Shown: positions 24,148 through 37,924, counted from the first letter of the stretch. The stretch is 64,000 nucleotides of DNA from Hydractinia symbiolongicarpus (GCF_029227915.1 NC_079878.1:34561501-34625500), one strand, 5' to 3'. Notes: generated by a model not told the origin, from the letters alone. Numbers and translations are program-made.

Positions 24148-26001
24148 TCCCACAGTCAATCATTTCACTGTTAAAAGCGACGCAACCTAGTAATATCAGA
24201 AAAATATCGCTTAATACATGTTGGTACGAATATGTGACACAACTGTTGTAACTCAAACGGACAGACACCGTTAGAAAGTCAATGAAATGCGGTTTTTGAA
24301 ACTGTCGCTATTTCTTCAGCGCGCGATAAGTGCTAGGGTTGGTCCCACAGTAAAAAATGACTTATTAATCTAAGTTTTTAAATGAAGCGCTACCACAGCG
24401 CCTAGTGTAATTGCTAAGTTCCGGCAATCATGTCAAATTAAGAAGAATGTTTTTTGTTGGAGTCCAATTTTCTCATTTATCACATTTATCAGGTCACAGT
24501 CCAAAGTTAGTTCAATTAAGTCCCACAGGCAATCGCTTCATTGTTAAAAGAGATGCAACCTAGTAATATCAAAAAATATCGCTAAATACATGTTGGTACG
24601 GGTATGTGACCCAACCGTCGTAACTCAAACGGACTGACACCGTTAGAAAGTCAATGAAATGCATTTTTTGAAACTGTCGCTATTTCTTCAGCGCGCGATA
24701 AGGGCTAGGATTGGTCCCACAGTAAAAAATGACTTATTAATCTAAGTTTTTAAATGAAGCGCTACCACAGCGCCCAGTGTAATTGCTGAGTTCCGGCAAT
24801 CATGTCAAATTAAGAAGAATGTTATTTCTTGGAGTCTAATTGTCTCCTTTATCACATTTATCAGGTCACAGTCCAAAGTTAGTTCAATTAAGTCCCACAG
24901 TCAATCGTTTCACTGTTAAAAGCGATGCAACCTAGTAATATCAGAAAAATATCGCTAAATACATGTTGGTACGAATATGTGACCCAACCGTTGTAACTCA
25001 AACGGACGTGCACCGTTAGAATGTCAATGAAATGTAGTTTTTGAAACTGTCGCTATTTCTTCAACGCGCGATAACTGCTAGGATTTGTCCCACAGTAAAA
25101 AATGACTTATTTTTCTAAGTTTTTAAATGAAGCGCTACCACAGCGCCCAGTGTAATTGCTGAGTTCCGGCAATCATGTCAAATTAAGAAGAATGTTATTT
25201 CTTGGAGACCAATTGTCTCCTTTATCACATTTATCAGGTCACAGTCCAAAGTTAGTTCAATTAAGTCCCACAGTCAATCGTTTCACTGTTAAAAGCGATG
25301 CAACCTACTAATATCAGAAAAATATCGCTAAATACATGTTGGTACGAATATGTGACCCAACTGTTGTAACTGGAACAGACTGACACCGTTAGAAAGTCAA
25401 GGAAATGTAGTTTTTTAAGCTGTCGCTACTTCTTCAGCGCACGATAACGGATAGGATTGGTCCCACAGTAAAAAATGAATTATTAATCCAAGTTTTTATA
25501 TGAAGCGCTACCACAGCGCCCAGTGTAACCGCTGAGTTCCGGCAATCATGTCAAAATAAGAAGAATGTTATTTCTTGGAGTCCGATTTTCTCATTTATCA
25601 CATTTATCAGGTCACAGTACAAAGTTTGTTCAATTAAGTCCCACACACTGTTAGAAGCGACGCAACCTAGTAATATCAGAAAAATATCGCTTAATACATG
25701 TTGGTACGAATATGTGACACAACTGTTGTAAGTCAAACGGACTGACACCGTTAGAAAGTCAATGAAATGCAGTTTTTGAAACTGTCGCTATTTCTTCAGC
25801 GCCCGATAACGGATAGGATTGGTCCCACAGTAAAAAAATGACTTACTAATCTAAATTTTTAAATGAAGCGCTAATACAGCGCCCAGTGTAATCGCTGAGT
25901 TCCGGCAATCATGTCAAATTAAGAAGAATGTTTTTTGTTGGAGTCCAATTTTCTCATTTATCATATTTATCAGGTCACAGTCCAAAGTTAGTTCAATTAA
26001 G
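24148..26001. repeat. Distant copy of 14475-16327
   Basis: Five units match the left block in order at constant offset. One visible difference is in the third unit: 24893 carries GGACGTGCACCG where 15221 carries CAAAAGACTGACACC, a patch that looks converted from another variant. Confidence 0.8.
25639..26001. repeat. 363-bp monomer, second carrier of the 11-bp start deletion
   Basis: It has the same CCCACACACTGTTAG start as 15966 and belongs to the 9,673-bp-offset block copy. One extra A in the CAGTAAAAAAATGAC run accounts for 363 rather than 362 bp. Confidence 0.83.
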
Positions 26002-27491
26002 TCCCACAGCCAATCGTTTCACTGTTAAAAGCGATGCAACCTAGTAATATCAGATAAATATCGCTAAAAACATGTTGGTACGAATACGTGACCCAACCGT
26101 TGTAATTCAAAAGACTGACACCGTTAGAAAGTCAATGAAATGTAGTTTTTGAAACTGTCGCTATTTCTTCAGCGCGCGATAATGGATAGGATTGGTCCCA
26201 CAGTAAAGAATGATTTATTCATCTAAATTTTTAAATGAAGCGCTACCACAGCGCCCAGTGTAATCGCTGAGTTCCGGCAATCACGTCAAATTAAGAAGAA
26301 TGTGATTTCTTGGAGTCCAATTGTCTCCTTTATCAAATTTATCAGGTCACAGTCCAAAGTTAGTTCAATTAAGTCCCACAGTCAATCGTTTCACTGTTAA
26401 AAGCGATGCAACCTAGTAATATCAGAAAAATATCGCTAAATACATGTTGGTACGAATACGTGACCCAACCGTTGTAACTCAAAAGACTGACACCGTTAGA
26501 AAGTCAATGAAATGTAGTTTTTGAAACTGTCGCCATTTCTTCAGCGCGCGATAATGGATAGGATTGGTCCCACAGTAAAGAATGATTTATTCATCTAAAT
26601 ATTTAAATGAAGGGCTACAACAGCGCCCAGTGTAATCGCTGAGTTCCGGCAATCACGTCAAATTAAGAAGAATGTGATTTCTTGGAGTCCAATTGTCTCA
26701 TTTATCACATTTATCAGGTCACAGTCCAAAGTTAGTCCAATTAAGTCCCACAGTCAATCGTTTCATTGTTAAAAGCGATGCAACCTAGTAATTTCAGAAA
26801 AATATCGCTAAATACATGTTGGTACGAATATGTGACCCAACCGTTGTAATTCAAACGGACGTGCACCGTTAGAATGTCAATGAAATGTAGTTTTTGAAAC
26901 TGTCGCTATTTCTTCAACGCGCGATAACTGCTAGGATTTGTCCCACAGTAAAAAATGACTTATTTTTCTAAGTTTTTAAATGAAGCGCTACCACAGCGCC
27001 CAGTGTAATTGCTGAGTTCCGGCAATCATGTCAAATTAAGAAGAATGTTATTTCTTGGAGACCAATTGTCTCCTTTATCACATTTATCAGGTCACAGTCC
27101 AAAGTTAGTTCAATTAAGTCCCACAGTCAATCGTTTCACTGTTAAAAGCGATGCAACCTACTAATATCAGAAAAATATCGCTAAATACATGTTGGTACGA
27201 ATATGTGACCCAACTGTTGTAACTGGAACAGACTGACACCGTTAGAAAGTCAAGGAAATGTAGTTTTTTAAGCTGTCGCTACTTCTTCAGCGCACGATAA
27301 CGGATAGGATTGGTCCCACAGTAAAAAATGAATTATTAATCCAAGTTTTTATATGAAGCGCTACCACAGCGCCCAGTGTAACCGCTGAGTTCCGGCAATC
27401 ATGTCAAAATAAGAAGAATGTTATTTCTTGGAGTCCGATTTTCTCATTTATCACATTTATCAGTTCACAGTACAAAGTTTGTTCAATTAAG

Positions 27492-27853
27492 TCCCACACA
27501 CTGTTAGAAGCGACGCAACCTAGTAATATCAGAAAAATATCGCTTAATACATGTTGGTACGAATATGTGACACAACTGTTGTAAGTCAAACGGACTGACA
27601 CCGTTAGAAAGTCAATGAAATGCAGTTTTTGAAACTGTCGCTATTTCTTCAGCGCCCGATAACGGATAGGATTGGTCCCACAGTAAAAAATGACTTATTA
27701 ATCTAAATTTTTAAATGAAGCGCTACCACAGCGCCCAGTGTAATCGCTGAGTTCCGGCAATCATGTCAAATTAAGAAGAATGTTTTTTGTTGGAGTCCAA
27801 TTTTCTCATTTATCACATTTATCAGGTCACAGTCCAAAGTTAGTTCAATTAAG
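27492..27853. repeat. 362-bp monomer, third carrier of the 11-bp start deletion
   Basis: It lies 1,853 bp (five units) downstream of 25639 in a second, local duplication. Three carriers linked by two copying distances show that block copying happened at least twice. Confidence 0.83.
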
Positions 27854-28598
27854 TCCCACAGCCAATCGTTTCACTGTTAAAAGCGATGCAACCTAGTAAT
27901 ATCAGATAAATATCGCTAAAAACATGTTGGTACGAATACGTGACCCAACCGTTGTAACTCAAAAGACTGACACCGTTAGAAAGTCAATGAAATGTAGTTT
28001 TTGAAACTGTCGCTATTTCTTCAGCGCGCGATAATGGATAGGATTGGTCCCACAGTAAAGAATGATTTATTCATCTAAATTTTTAAATGAAGCGCTACCA
28101 CAGCGCCCAGTGTAATCGCTGAGTTCCGGCAATCACGTCAAATTAAGAAGAATGTGATTTCTTGGAGTCCAATTGTCTCATTTATCACATTTATCAGGTC
28201 ACAGTCCAAAGTTAGTCCAATTAAGTCCCACAGTCAATCGTTTCATTGTTAAAAGCGATGCAACCTAGTAATTTCAGAAAAATATCGCTAACAACATGTT
28301 GTTACGAATATGTGACCCAACTGTTGTAACTCAAACGGACGTGCACCGTTAGAATGTTAATGAAATGTAGTTTTTGAAACTGTTGCTATTTCTTCAACGC
28401 GCGATAACTGCTAGGATTAGTCCCACATTAAAAAATGACTTATTTTTCTAAATTTATAAATAAAGAACTATCACAGCGCTCAGTGTGATCGCTGAGTTCC
28501 GGCAATCACGTCAAATTAAGAAGAATGTTATTTCTTGGAGTCAACTTGTCTCACTTATCACATTTATCAGGTCACACTCCAAAATCATTTCAATTTAG

Positions 28599-29716
28599 CC
28601 CCACAGTCAATCGTTTCATTGTTAAAAGCGATGCAACCTAGTGATATCAGATAAATATCGCTAAATACATGTTGGTACGAATACGTGACGCAACCGTTGT
28701 AACTCAAACGGACTGACACCGTAACAAAGTCAATGAAATGTAGTTTTTTAAACTGTCGCTATTTCTTCAGCGCGCGATAACGGCTAGGATTAGTCCCACA
28801 GTAAAAACTGACTTATTAATCTAAATTTTTAAATGAAGGGCTACCACAGCGCCCAGTGTAATCGCTGAGTTCCGGCAATCATGTCAAAATAAGAAGAATG
28901 TTATTTCTTGGAGTCCGATTTTCTCATTTATCACATTTATCAGGTCACAGTACAAAGTTTGTTCAATTAAGTCCCACAGTCAATCGTTTCACTGTTGAAA
29001 GCGACGCAACCTAGTAATATCAGAAAAATATCGCTTAATACTTGTTGGTACGAATATGTGACACAACTGTTGTAACTCAAACGGACTGACACCGTTAGAA
29101 AGTCAATGAAATGCAGTTTTTGAAACTGTCGCTATTTCTTCAGCGCCCGATAACGGATAGGATTGGTCCCACAGTAAAAAATGACTTATTAATCTAAATT
29201 TTTAAATGAAGCGCTACCACAGCGCCCAGTGTAATCGCTGAGTTCCGGCAATCATGTCAAATTAAGAAGAATGGTTTTTGTTGGAGTCCAATTTTCTCAT
29301 TTATCACATTTATCAGGTCACAGTCCAAAGTTAGTTCAATTAAGTCCCACAGCCAATCGTTTCACTGTTAAAAGCGATGCAACCTAGTAATATCAGATAA
29401 ATATCGCTAAAAACATGTTGGTACGAATACGTGACCCAACCGTTGTAACTCAAAAGACTGACACCGTTAGAAAGTCAATGAAATGTAGTTTTTGAAACTG
29501 TCGGTATTTCTTCAGCGCGCGATAATGGATAGGATTGGTCCCACAGTAAAGAATGATTTATTCATCTAAATTTTTAAATGAAGCGCTACCACAGCGCCCA
29601 GTGTAACCGCTGAGTTCCGGCAGTCATGTCAAATTAAGAAGAATGTTATTTCTTGGAGTCCTATTTTCTCATTTATCACATTTATCAGGTCACAGTACAA
29701 AGTTTGTTCAATGAAG
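28599..29716. repeat. Three-monomer block present at three places
   Basis: Units 28599, 28972 and 29345 match 31207-32324 (offset 2,608 bp) and 40162-41279 (offset about 11,563 bp). Shared order: CTAGTGATATCAGATAAAT with TACGTGACGCAACC and AAAAACTGACTT; AAAGCGACGC with GAATGGTTTTTG; GATAAATATCGCTAAAAAC with ACTGTCGGTATTTC. Confidence 0.78.
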
Positions 29717-30590
29717 TCCCACAGACAATCGTTTCACTGTTAAAAGCGACGCAACCTAGTAATATGAGAAATATATCGCTAAATACATGTTGGTACGAAT
29801 ACGTGACCCAACTGTTGTAACTCAAACGGACTGACACCGTAACAAAGTCAATGAAATGCAGTTTTTGAAACTGTCGCTATTTCTTCAGCGCCCGATAACG
29901 GATAGGATTGGTCCCACAGTAAAAAATGACTTATTAATCTAAATTTTTAAATGAAGCGCTACCACAGCGCCCAGTGTAATCGCTGAGTTCCGGCAATCAT
30001 GTCAAATTAAGAAGAATGGTTTTTGTTGGAGTCCAATTTTCTCATTTATCACATTTATCAGGTCACAGTCCAAAGTTAGTTCAATTAAGTCCCACAGCCA
30101 ATCGTTTCACTGTTAAAAGCGATGCAACCTAGTAATATCAGATAAATATCGCTAAAAACATGTTGGTACGAATACGTGACCCAACCGTTGTAACTCAAAA
30201 GACTGACACCGTTAGAAAGTCAATGAAATGTAGTTTTTGAAACTGTCGGTATTTCTTCAGCGCGCGATAATGGATAGGATTGGTCCCACAGTAAAGAATG
30301 ATTTATTCATCTAAATTTTTAAATGAAGCGCTACCACAGCGCCCAGTGTAACCGCTGAGTTCCGGCAGTCATGTCAAATTAAGAAGAATGTTATTTCTTG
30401 GAGTCCTATTTTCTCATTTATCACATTTATCAGGTCACAGTACAAAGTTTGTTCAATGAAGTCCCACAGACAATCGTTTCACTGTTAAAAGCGACGCAAC
30501 CTAGTAATATGAGAAATATATCGCTAAATACATGTTGGTACGAATACGTGACCCAACTGTTGTAACTCAAACGGACTGACACCGTAACAA
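29101..30590. repeat. Tandem dimer duplication, 2 x 745 bp, boundaries inside monomers
   Basis: The segment from the second half of unit 28972 to the first half of unit 29717 is repeated 745 bp later. The unit at 29717 therefore begins as the GAGAAATATATCG type but ends as the GAATGGTTTTTG type, while 30462 keeps the full parental form (ACTATGGCTATTTC, AATAACAGAGAGG). The junction is close to the AGTCAATGAAATG word, about unit position 130. Confidence 0.78.
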
Positions 30591-33069
30591 AGTCAATGAA
30601 ATGTAGTTTTTGAAACTATGGCTATTTCTTCAGCTCGCAATAACAGAGAGGATTCGTCCCACATTAAAGAATGACTTATTAATCTAAATTTTTAAATGAA
30701 GTGCTACCACAGCGCCCAGTGTAATCACTGAGTTTCCGCAATCATGTCAAATTAAGAGGAATGTTGTTTCTTGGAGTCCAATTGTCTCCTTTACCACATT
30801 TATCAGGTCACAGTCGAACGTTAGTTCAGTTAAGTCCCACAGTCAATCGCTTCATTGATAAAAGCGATGCAACCTAGTAATATCAAAAAATATCGCTAAA
30901 TACATGTTGGTACGGGTATGTGACCCAACCGCTGTAACTCAAACGGACTGACACCGTTAGAAAGTCAATGAAATGCAGTTTTTGAAACTGTCGCTATTTC
31001 TTCAGCGCGCGATAAGGGCTAGGATTGGTCCCACAGTAAAGAATGATTTATTCATCTAAATATTTAAATGAAGGGCTACAACAGCGCCCAGTGTAATCGC
31101 TGAGTTCCGGCAATCACGTCAAATTAAGAAGAATGTTATTTCTTGGAGTCCAATTGTCTCCTTTATCACATTTATCAGGTCACAGTCCAAAGTTAGTTCA
31201 ATTAAGTCCCACAGTCAATCGTTTCATTGTTAAAAGCGATGCAACCTAGTGATATCAGATAAATATCGCTAAATACATGTTGGTACGAATACGTGACGCA
31301 ACCGTTGTAACTCAAACGGACTGACACCGTAACAAAGTCAATGAAATGTAGTTTTTTAAACTGTCGCTATTTCTTCAGCGCGCGATAACGGCTAGGATTA
31401 GTCCCACAGTAAAAACTGACTTATTAATCTAAATTTTTAAATGAAGGGCTACACCAGCGCCCAGTGTAATCGCTGAGTTCCGGCAATCATGTCAAAATAA
31501 GAAGAATGTTATTTCTTGGAGTCCGATTTTCTCATTTATCACATTTACCAGGTCACAGTACAAAGTTTGTTCAATTAAGTCCCACAGTCAATCGTTTCAC
31601 TGTTAAAAGCGACGCAACCTAGTAATATCAGAAAAATATCGCTTAATACATGTTGGTACGAATATGTGACACAACTGTTGTAACTCAAACGGACTGACAC
31701 CGTTAGAAAGTCAATGAAATGCAGTTTTTGAAACTGTCGCTATTTCTTCAGCGCCCGATAACGGATAGGATTGGTCCCACAGTAAAAAAAGACTTATTAA
31801 TCTAAATTTTTAAATGAAGCGCTACCACAGCGCCCAGTGTAATCGCTGAGTTCCGGCAATCATGTCAAATTAAGAAGAATGGTTTTTGTTGAAGTCCAAT
31901 TTTCTCATTTATCACATTTATCAGGTCACAGTCCAAAGTTAGTTCAATTAAGTCCCACAGCCAATCGTTTCACTGTTAAAAGCGATGCAACCTAGTAATA
32001 TCAGATAAATATCGCTAAAAACATGTTGGTACGAATACGTGACCCAACCGTTGTAACTCAAAAGACTGACACCGTTAGAAAGTCAATGAAATGTAGTTTT
32101 TGAAACTGTCGGTATTTCTTCAGCGCGCGATAATGGATAGGATTGGTCCCACAGTAAAGAATGATTTATTCATCTAAATTTTTAAATGAAGCGCTACCAC
32201 AGCGCCCAGTGTAACCGCTGAGTTCCGGCAGTCATGTCAAATTAAGAAGAATGTTATTTCTTGGAGTCCTATTTTCTCATTTATCACATTTATCAGGTCA
32301 CAGTACAAAGTTTGTTCAATGAAGTCCCACAGACAATCGTTTCACTGTTAAAAGCGACGCAACCTAGTAATATGAGAAATATATCGCTAAATACATGTTG
32401 GTACGAATACGTGACCCAACTGTTGTAACTCAAACGGACTGACACCGTAACAAAGTCAATGAAATGTAGTTTTTGAAACTATGGCTATTTCTTCAGCTCG
32501 CAATAACAGAGAGGATTCGTCCCACATTAAAGAATGACTTATTAATCTAAATTTTTAAATGAAGTGCTACCACAGCGCCCAGTGTAATCACTGAGTTTCC
32601 GCAATCATGTCAAATTAAGAGGAATGTTGTTTCTTGGAGTCCAATTGTCTCCTTTACCACATTTATCAGGTCACAGTCGAAAGTTAGTTCAGTTAAGTCC
32701 CACAGTCAATCGCTTCATTGATAAAAGCGATGCAACCTAGTAATATCAAAAAATATCGCTAAATACATGTTGGTACGGGTATGTGACCCAACCGCTGTAA
32801 CTCAAACGGACTGACACCGTTAGAAAGTCAATGAAATGCAGTTTTTGAAACTGTCGCTATTTCTTCAGCGCGCGATAAGGGCTAGGATTGGTCCCACAGT
32901 AAAAAATGACTTATTAATCTAAGTTTTTAAATGAAGCGCTACCACAGCGCCCAGTAAAATTGCTGAGTTCCGGCAATCATGTCAAATTAAGAAGAATGTT
33001 ATTTCTTGGAGTCCAATTGTCTCCTTTATCACATTTATCAGGTCACAGTCCAAAGTTTGTTCAATTAAG

Positions 33070-33322
33070 TCCTACAGTCAATCGTTTCACTGTTAAAGGC
33101 GATGCAACCTAGTAATATCAGAAAAATATCGCTAAATACATGTTGGTACGAATATGTGACCCAACTGTTGTAACTGGAACGGACTGACACCGTTAGAAAG
33201 TCAATGAAATGTAGTTTTTTAAGCTGCAATCATGTCAAATTAAGAAGAATGTTATTTCTTGGAGACCAATTTTCTCATTTATCACATTTATTAGGTCACA
33301 GTACAAAGCTTGTTCAATTAAG
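33070..33322. repeat. Truncated monomer, 253 bp (120-bp deletion, first carrier)
   Basis: TTTTTTAAGCTG (ending 33226) is joined directly to CAATCATGTCAAATT. The missing 120 bp normally hold the internal GTCCCACAGT copy and the GCGCT hairpin. Flanks on both sides match the intact partner 35810, which reads TTTTTTAAACTGTCGC. The AAGCTG word is typical of the neighbouring 33696-type unit, so the deletion was probably acquired by gene conversion. Confidence 0.88.
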
Positions 33323-33695
33323 TCCCACAGTCAATCATTTCACTGTTAAAAGCGACGCAACCTAATAATATCAGAAAAATATCGCTTAATACATGTTGGT
33401 ACGGGTATGTGACCCAACCGCTGTAACTCAAACGGACTGACACCGTTAGAAAGTCAATGAAATGCATTTTTTGAAACTGTCGCTATTTCTTCAGCGCGCG
33501 ATAAGGGCTAGGATTGGTCCCACAGTAAAAAATGACTTATTAATCTAAGTTTTTAAATGAAGCGCTACCACAGCGCCCAGTGTAATTGCTGAGTTCCGGC
33601 AATCATGTCAAATTAAGAAGAATGTTATTTCTTGGAGTCTAATTGTCTCCTTTATCACATTTATCAGGTCACAGTCCAAAGTTAGTTCAATTAAG

Positions 33696-33948
33696 TCCCA
33701 CAGTCAATCGTTTCACTGTTAAAAGCGATGCAACCTACTAATATCAGAAAAATATCGCTAAATACATGTTGGTACGAATATGTGACCCAACTGTTGTAAC
33801 TGGAACAGACTGACACCGTTAGAAAGTCAATGAAATGTAGTTTTTTAAGCTGCAATCATGTCAAATTAAGAAGAATGTTATTTCTTGGAGTCAACTTGTC
33901 TCACTTATCACATTTATCAGGTCACACTCCAAAATCATTTCAATTTAG
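33696..33948. repeat. Truncated monomer, 253 bp (120-bp deletion, second carrier)
   Basis: It has the same AAGCTG/CAATCATG junction at 33847 and the same 120-bp loss. The left part is of the CTACTAATATCAG, GGAACAGACTG type. In complete relatives (15593, 25266, 27119) this type continues AAGCTGTCGCTACTTC, so this is a plausible original site of the deletion. Confidence 0.88.
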
Positions 33949-36555
33949 CCCCACAGTCAATCGTTTCATTGTTAAAAGCAATGCAACCTAGTAATATCAA
34001 AAAATATCGCTAAATACATGTTGGTACGGGTATGTGACCCAACCGTTGTAACTCAAACGGACTGACACCGTTAGAAAGTCAATGAAATGCAGTTTTTGAA
34101 ACTGTCGCTATTTCTTCAGCGCGCGATAAGGGCTAGGATTGGTCCCACAGTAAAAAATGACTTATTAATCTAAGTTTTTAAATGAAGCGCTACCACAGCG
34201 CCTAGTGTAATTGCTGAGATCCGGCAATCATGTCAAATTAAGAAGAATGTTTTTTGTTGGAGTCCAATTTTCTCATTTATCACATTTATCAGGTCACAGT
34301 CCAAAGTTAGTTCAATTAAGTCCCACAGCCCATCGCTTCATTGTTAAAAGAGATGCAACCTAGTAATATCAAAAAATATCGCTAAATACATGTTGGTACG
34401 GGTATGTGACCCAACCGTTGTAACTCAAACGGACTGACACCGTTAGAAAGTCAATGAAATGCAGTTTTTGAAACTGTCGCTATTTCTTCAGCGCGCGATA
34501 AGTGCTAGGATTGGTCCCACAGTAAAAAATGACTTATTAATCTAAGTTTTTAAATGAAGCGCTACCACAGCGCCCAGTGTAATTGCTGAGTTCCGGCAAT
34601 CATGTCAAATTAAGAAGAATGTTATTTCTTGGAGTCTAATTGTCTCCTTTATCACATTTATCAGGTCACAGTCCAAAGTTAGTTCAATTAAGTCCCATAG
34701 TCAATCGTTTCACTGTTAAAAGCGATGCAACCTTGTAATATCAGAAAAATATCGCTAAATACATGTTGGTACGAATACGTGACCCAACCGTTGTAACTCA
34801 AAAGACTGACACCGTTAGAAAGTCAATGAAATGTAGTTTTTGAAACTGTCGGTATTTCTTCAGCGCGCGATAATGGATAGGATTGGTCCCACAGTAAAGA
34901 ATGATTTATTCATCTAAATTTTTAAATGAAGCGCTACCACAGCGCCCAGTGTAACCGCTGAGTTCCGGCAGTCATGTCAAATTAAGAAGAATGTTATTTC
35001 TTGGAGTCCTATTTTCTCATTTATCACATTTATCAGGTCACAGTACAAAGTTTGTTCAATGAAGTCCCACAGACAATCGTTTCACTGTTAAAAGCGACGC
35101 AACCTAGTAATATGAGAAATATATCGCTAAATACATGTTGGTACGAATACGTGACCCAACTGTTGTAACTCAAACGGACTGACACCGTAACAAAGTCAAT
35201 GAAATGTAGTTTTTGAAACTATGGCTATTTCTTCAGCTCGCAATAACAGAGAGGATTCGTCCCACATTAAAGAATGACTTATTAATCTAAATTTTTAAAT
35301 GAAGTGCTACCACAGCGCCCAGTGTAATCACTGAGTTTCCGCAATCATGTCAAATTAAGAGGAATGTTGTTTCTTGGAGTCCAATTGTCTCCTTTACCAC
35401 ATTTATCAGGTCAAAGTCGAAAGTTAGTTCAGTTAAGTCCCACAGTCAATCGCTTCATTGATAAAAGCGATGCAACCTAGTAATATCAAAAAATATCGCT
35501 AAATACATGTTGGTACGGGTATGTGACCCAACCGCTGTAACTCAAACGGACTGACACCGTTAGAAAGTCAATGAAATGCAGTTTTTGAAACTGTCGCTAT
35601 TTCTTCAGCGCGCGATAAGGGCTAGGATTGGTCCCACAGTAAAAAATGACTTATTAATCTAAGTTTTTAAATGAAGCGCTACCACAGCGCCCAGTAAAAT
35701 TGCTGAGTTCCGGCAATCATGTCAAATTAAGAAGAATGTTATTTCTTGGAGTCCAATTGTCTCCTTTATCACATTTATCAGGTCACAGTCCAAAGTTTGT
35801 TCAATTAAGTCCTACAGTCAATCGTTTCACTGTTAAAGGCGATGCAACCTAGTAATATCAGAAAAATATCGCTAAATACATGTTGGTACGAATATGTGAC
35901 CCAACTGTTGTAACTGGAACGGACTGACACCGTTAGAAAGTCAATGAAATGTAGTTTTTTAAACTGTCGCTACTTCTTCAGCGCCCGATAACGGATAGGA
36001 TTGGTCCCACAGTAAAAAATGAATTATTAATCCAAGTTTTTAAATGAAGCGCTATCACAGCGCCCAGTGTAACCGCTGAGTTCCGGCAATCATGTCAAAT
36101 TAAGAAGAATATTATTTCTTGGAGACCAATTTTCTCATTTATCACATTTATTAGGTCACAGTACAAAGCTTGTTCAATTAAGTCCCACAGTCAATCATTT
36201 CACTGTTAAAAGCGACGCAACCTAATAATATCAGAAAAATATCGCTTAATACATGTTGGTACGGGTATGTGACCCAACCGTCGTAACTCAAACGGACTGA
36301 CACCTTTAGAAAGTCAATGAAATGCATTTTTTGAAACTGTCGCTATTTCTTCAGCGCGCGATAAGGGCTAGGATTGGTCCCACAGTAAAAAATGACTTAT
36401 TAATCTAAGTTTTTAAATGAAGCGCTACCACAGCGCCCAGTGTAATTGCTGAGTTCCGGCAATCATGTCAAATTAAGAAGAATGTTATTTCTTGGAGTCT
36501 AATTGTCTCCTTTATCACATTTATCAGGTCACAGTCCAAAGTTAGTTCAATTAAG

Positions 36556-36808
36556 TCCCACAGTCAATCGTTTCACTGTTAAAAGCGATGCAACCTACTA
36601 ATATCAGAAAAATATCGCTAAATACATGTTGGTACGAATATGTGACCCAACTGTTGTAACTGGAACAGACTGACACCGTTAGAAAGTCAATGAAATGTAG
36701 TTTTTTAAGCTGCAATCATGTCAAATTAAGAAGAATGTTATTTCTTGGAGTCAACTTGTCTCACTTATCACATTTATCAGGTCACACTCCAAAATCATTT
36801 CAATTTAG
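36556..36808. repeat. Truncated monomer, 253 bp (120-bp deletion, third carrier)
   Basis: The junction at 36707 is the same as at 33847, 2,860 bp away, and the flanks match. This copy is explained by the eight-monomer duplication. Confidence 0.88.
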
Positions 36809-37924
36809 CCCCACAGTCAATCGTTTCATTGTTAAAAGCAATGCAACCTAGTAATATCAAAAAATATCGCTAAATACATGTTGGTACGGGTATGTGACCC
36901 AACCGTTGTAACTCAAACGGACTGACACCGTTAGAAAGTCAATGAAATGCAGTTTTTGAAACTGTCGCTATTTCTTCAGCGCGCGATAAGGGCTAGGATT
37001 GGTCCCACAGTAAAAAATGACTTATTAATCTAAGTTTTTAAATGAAGCGCTACCACAGCGCCTAGTGTAATTGCTGAGATCCGGCAATCATGTCAAATTA
37101 AGAAGAATGTTTTTTGTTGGAGTCCAATTTTCTCATTTATCACATTTATCAGGTCACAGTCCAAAGTTAGTTCAATTAAGTCCCACAGCCCATCGCTTCA
37201 TTGTTAAAAGAGATGCAACCTAGTAATATCAAAAAATATCGCTAAATACATGTTGGTACGGGTATGTGACCCAACCGTTGTAACTCAAACGGACTGACAC
37301 CGTTAGAAAGTCAATGAAATGCAATTTTTGAAACTGTCGCTATTTCTTCAGCGCGCGATAAGTGCTAGGATTGGTCCCACAGTAAAAAATGACTTATTAA
37401 TCTAAGTTTTTAAATGAAGCGCTACCACAGCGCCCAGTGTAATTGCTGAGTTCCGGCAATCATGTCAAATTAAGAAGAATGTTATTTCTTGGAGTCTAAT
37501 TGTCTCCTTTATCACATTTATCAGGTCACAGTCCAAAGTTAGTTCAATTAAGTCCCATAGTCAATCGTTTCACTGTTAAAAGCGATGCAACCTTGTAATA
37601 TCAGAAAAATATCGCTAAATACATGTTGGTACGAATACGTGACCCAACCGTTGTAACTCAAAAGACTGACACCGTTAGAAAGTCAATGAAATGTAGTTTT
37701 TGAAACTGTCGCCATTTCTTCAGCGCGCGATAATGGATAGGATTGGTCCCACAGTAAAGAATGATTTATTCATCTAAATATTTAAATGAAGGGCTACAAC
37801 AGCGCCCAGTGTAATCGCTGAGTTCCGGCAATCACGTCAAATTAAGAAGAATGTGATTTCTTGGAGTCCAATTGTCTCATTTATCACATTTATCAGGTCA
37901 CAGTCCAAAGTTAGTTCAATTAAG

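Larger units (their letters stand above)
25266..28225. repeat. Local block duplication, offset 1,853 bp
   Basis: Units 25266, 25639 and 26002 match 27119, 27492 and 27854 (CTACTAATATCAG, the 11-bp deletion, GATAAATATCGCTAAAAAC). The next unit at 28226 matches 26746 rather than 26374 (TAATTTCAG, GGACGTGC), so one unit is missing from the right copy. Confidence 0.8.
32325..37924. repeat. Tandem eight-monomer higher-order repeat, 2,740 and 2,860 bp
   Basis: Units 32325, 32698, 33070, 33323, 33696, 33949, 34321 and 34693 correspond in order to 35065, 35438, 35810, 36183, 36556, 36809, 37181 and 37553. The 120-bp length difference is a deletion in unit 33070 that its partner 35810 lacks. Private markers run in parallel: GTCCTACAGTC with TTAAAGGCG, CCTAATAATATC, and CTGAGATCCGG. 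The match ends inside the last unit, at about 37706. Confidence 0.87.

Noticed and set aside
14387-27601. Related - strand frames of 65-69 codons at 14387, 15878, 25551 and 27404
   Set aside because: They cross monomer boundaries and are shared only because the blocks were copied; the 11-bp start deletion shifts the frame. No coding bias, domain or start context.
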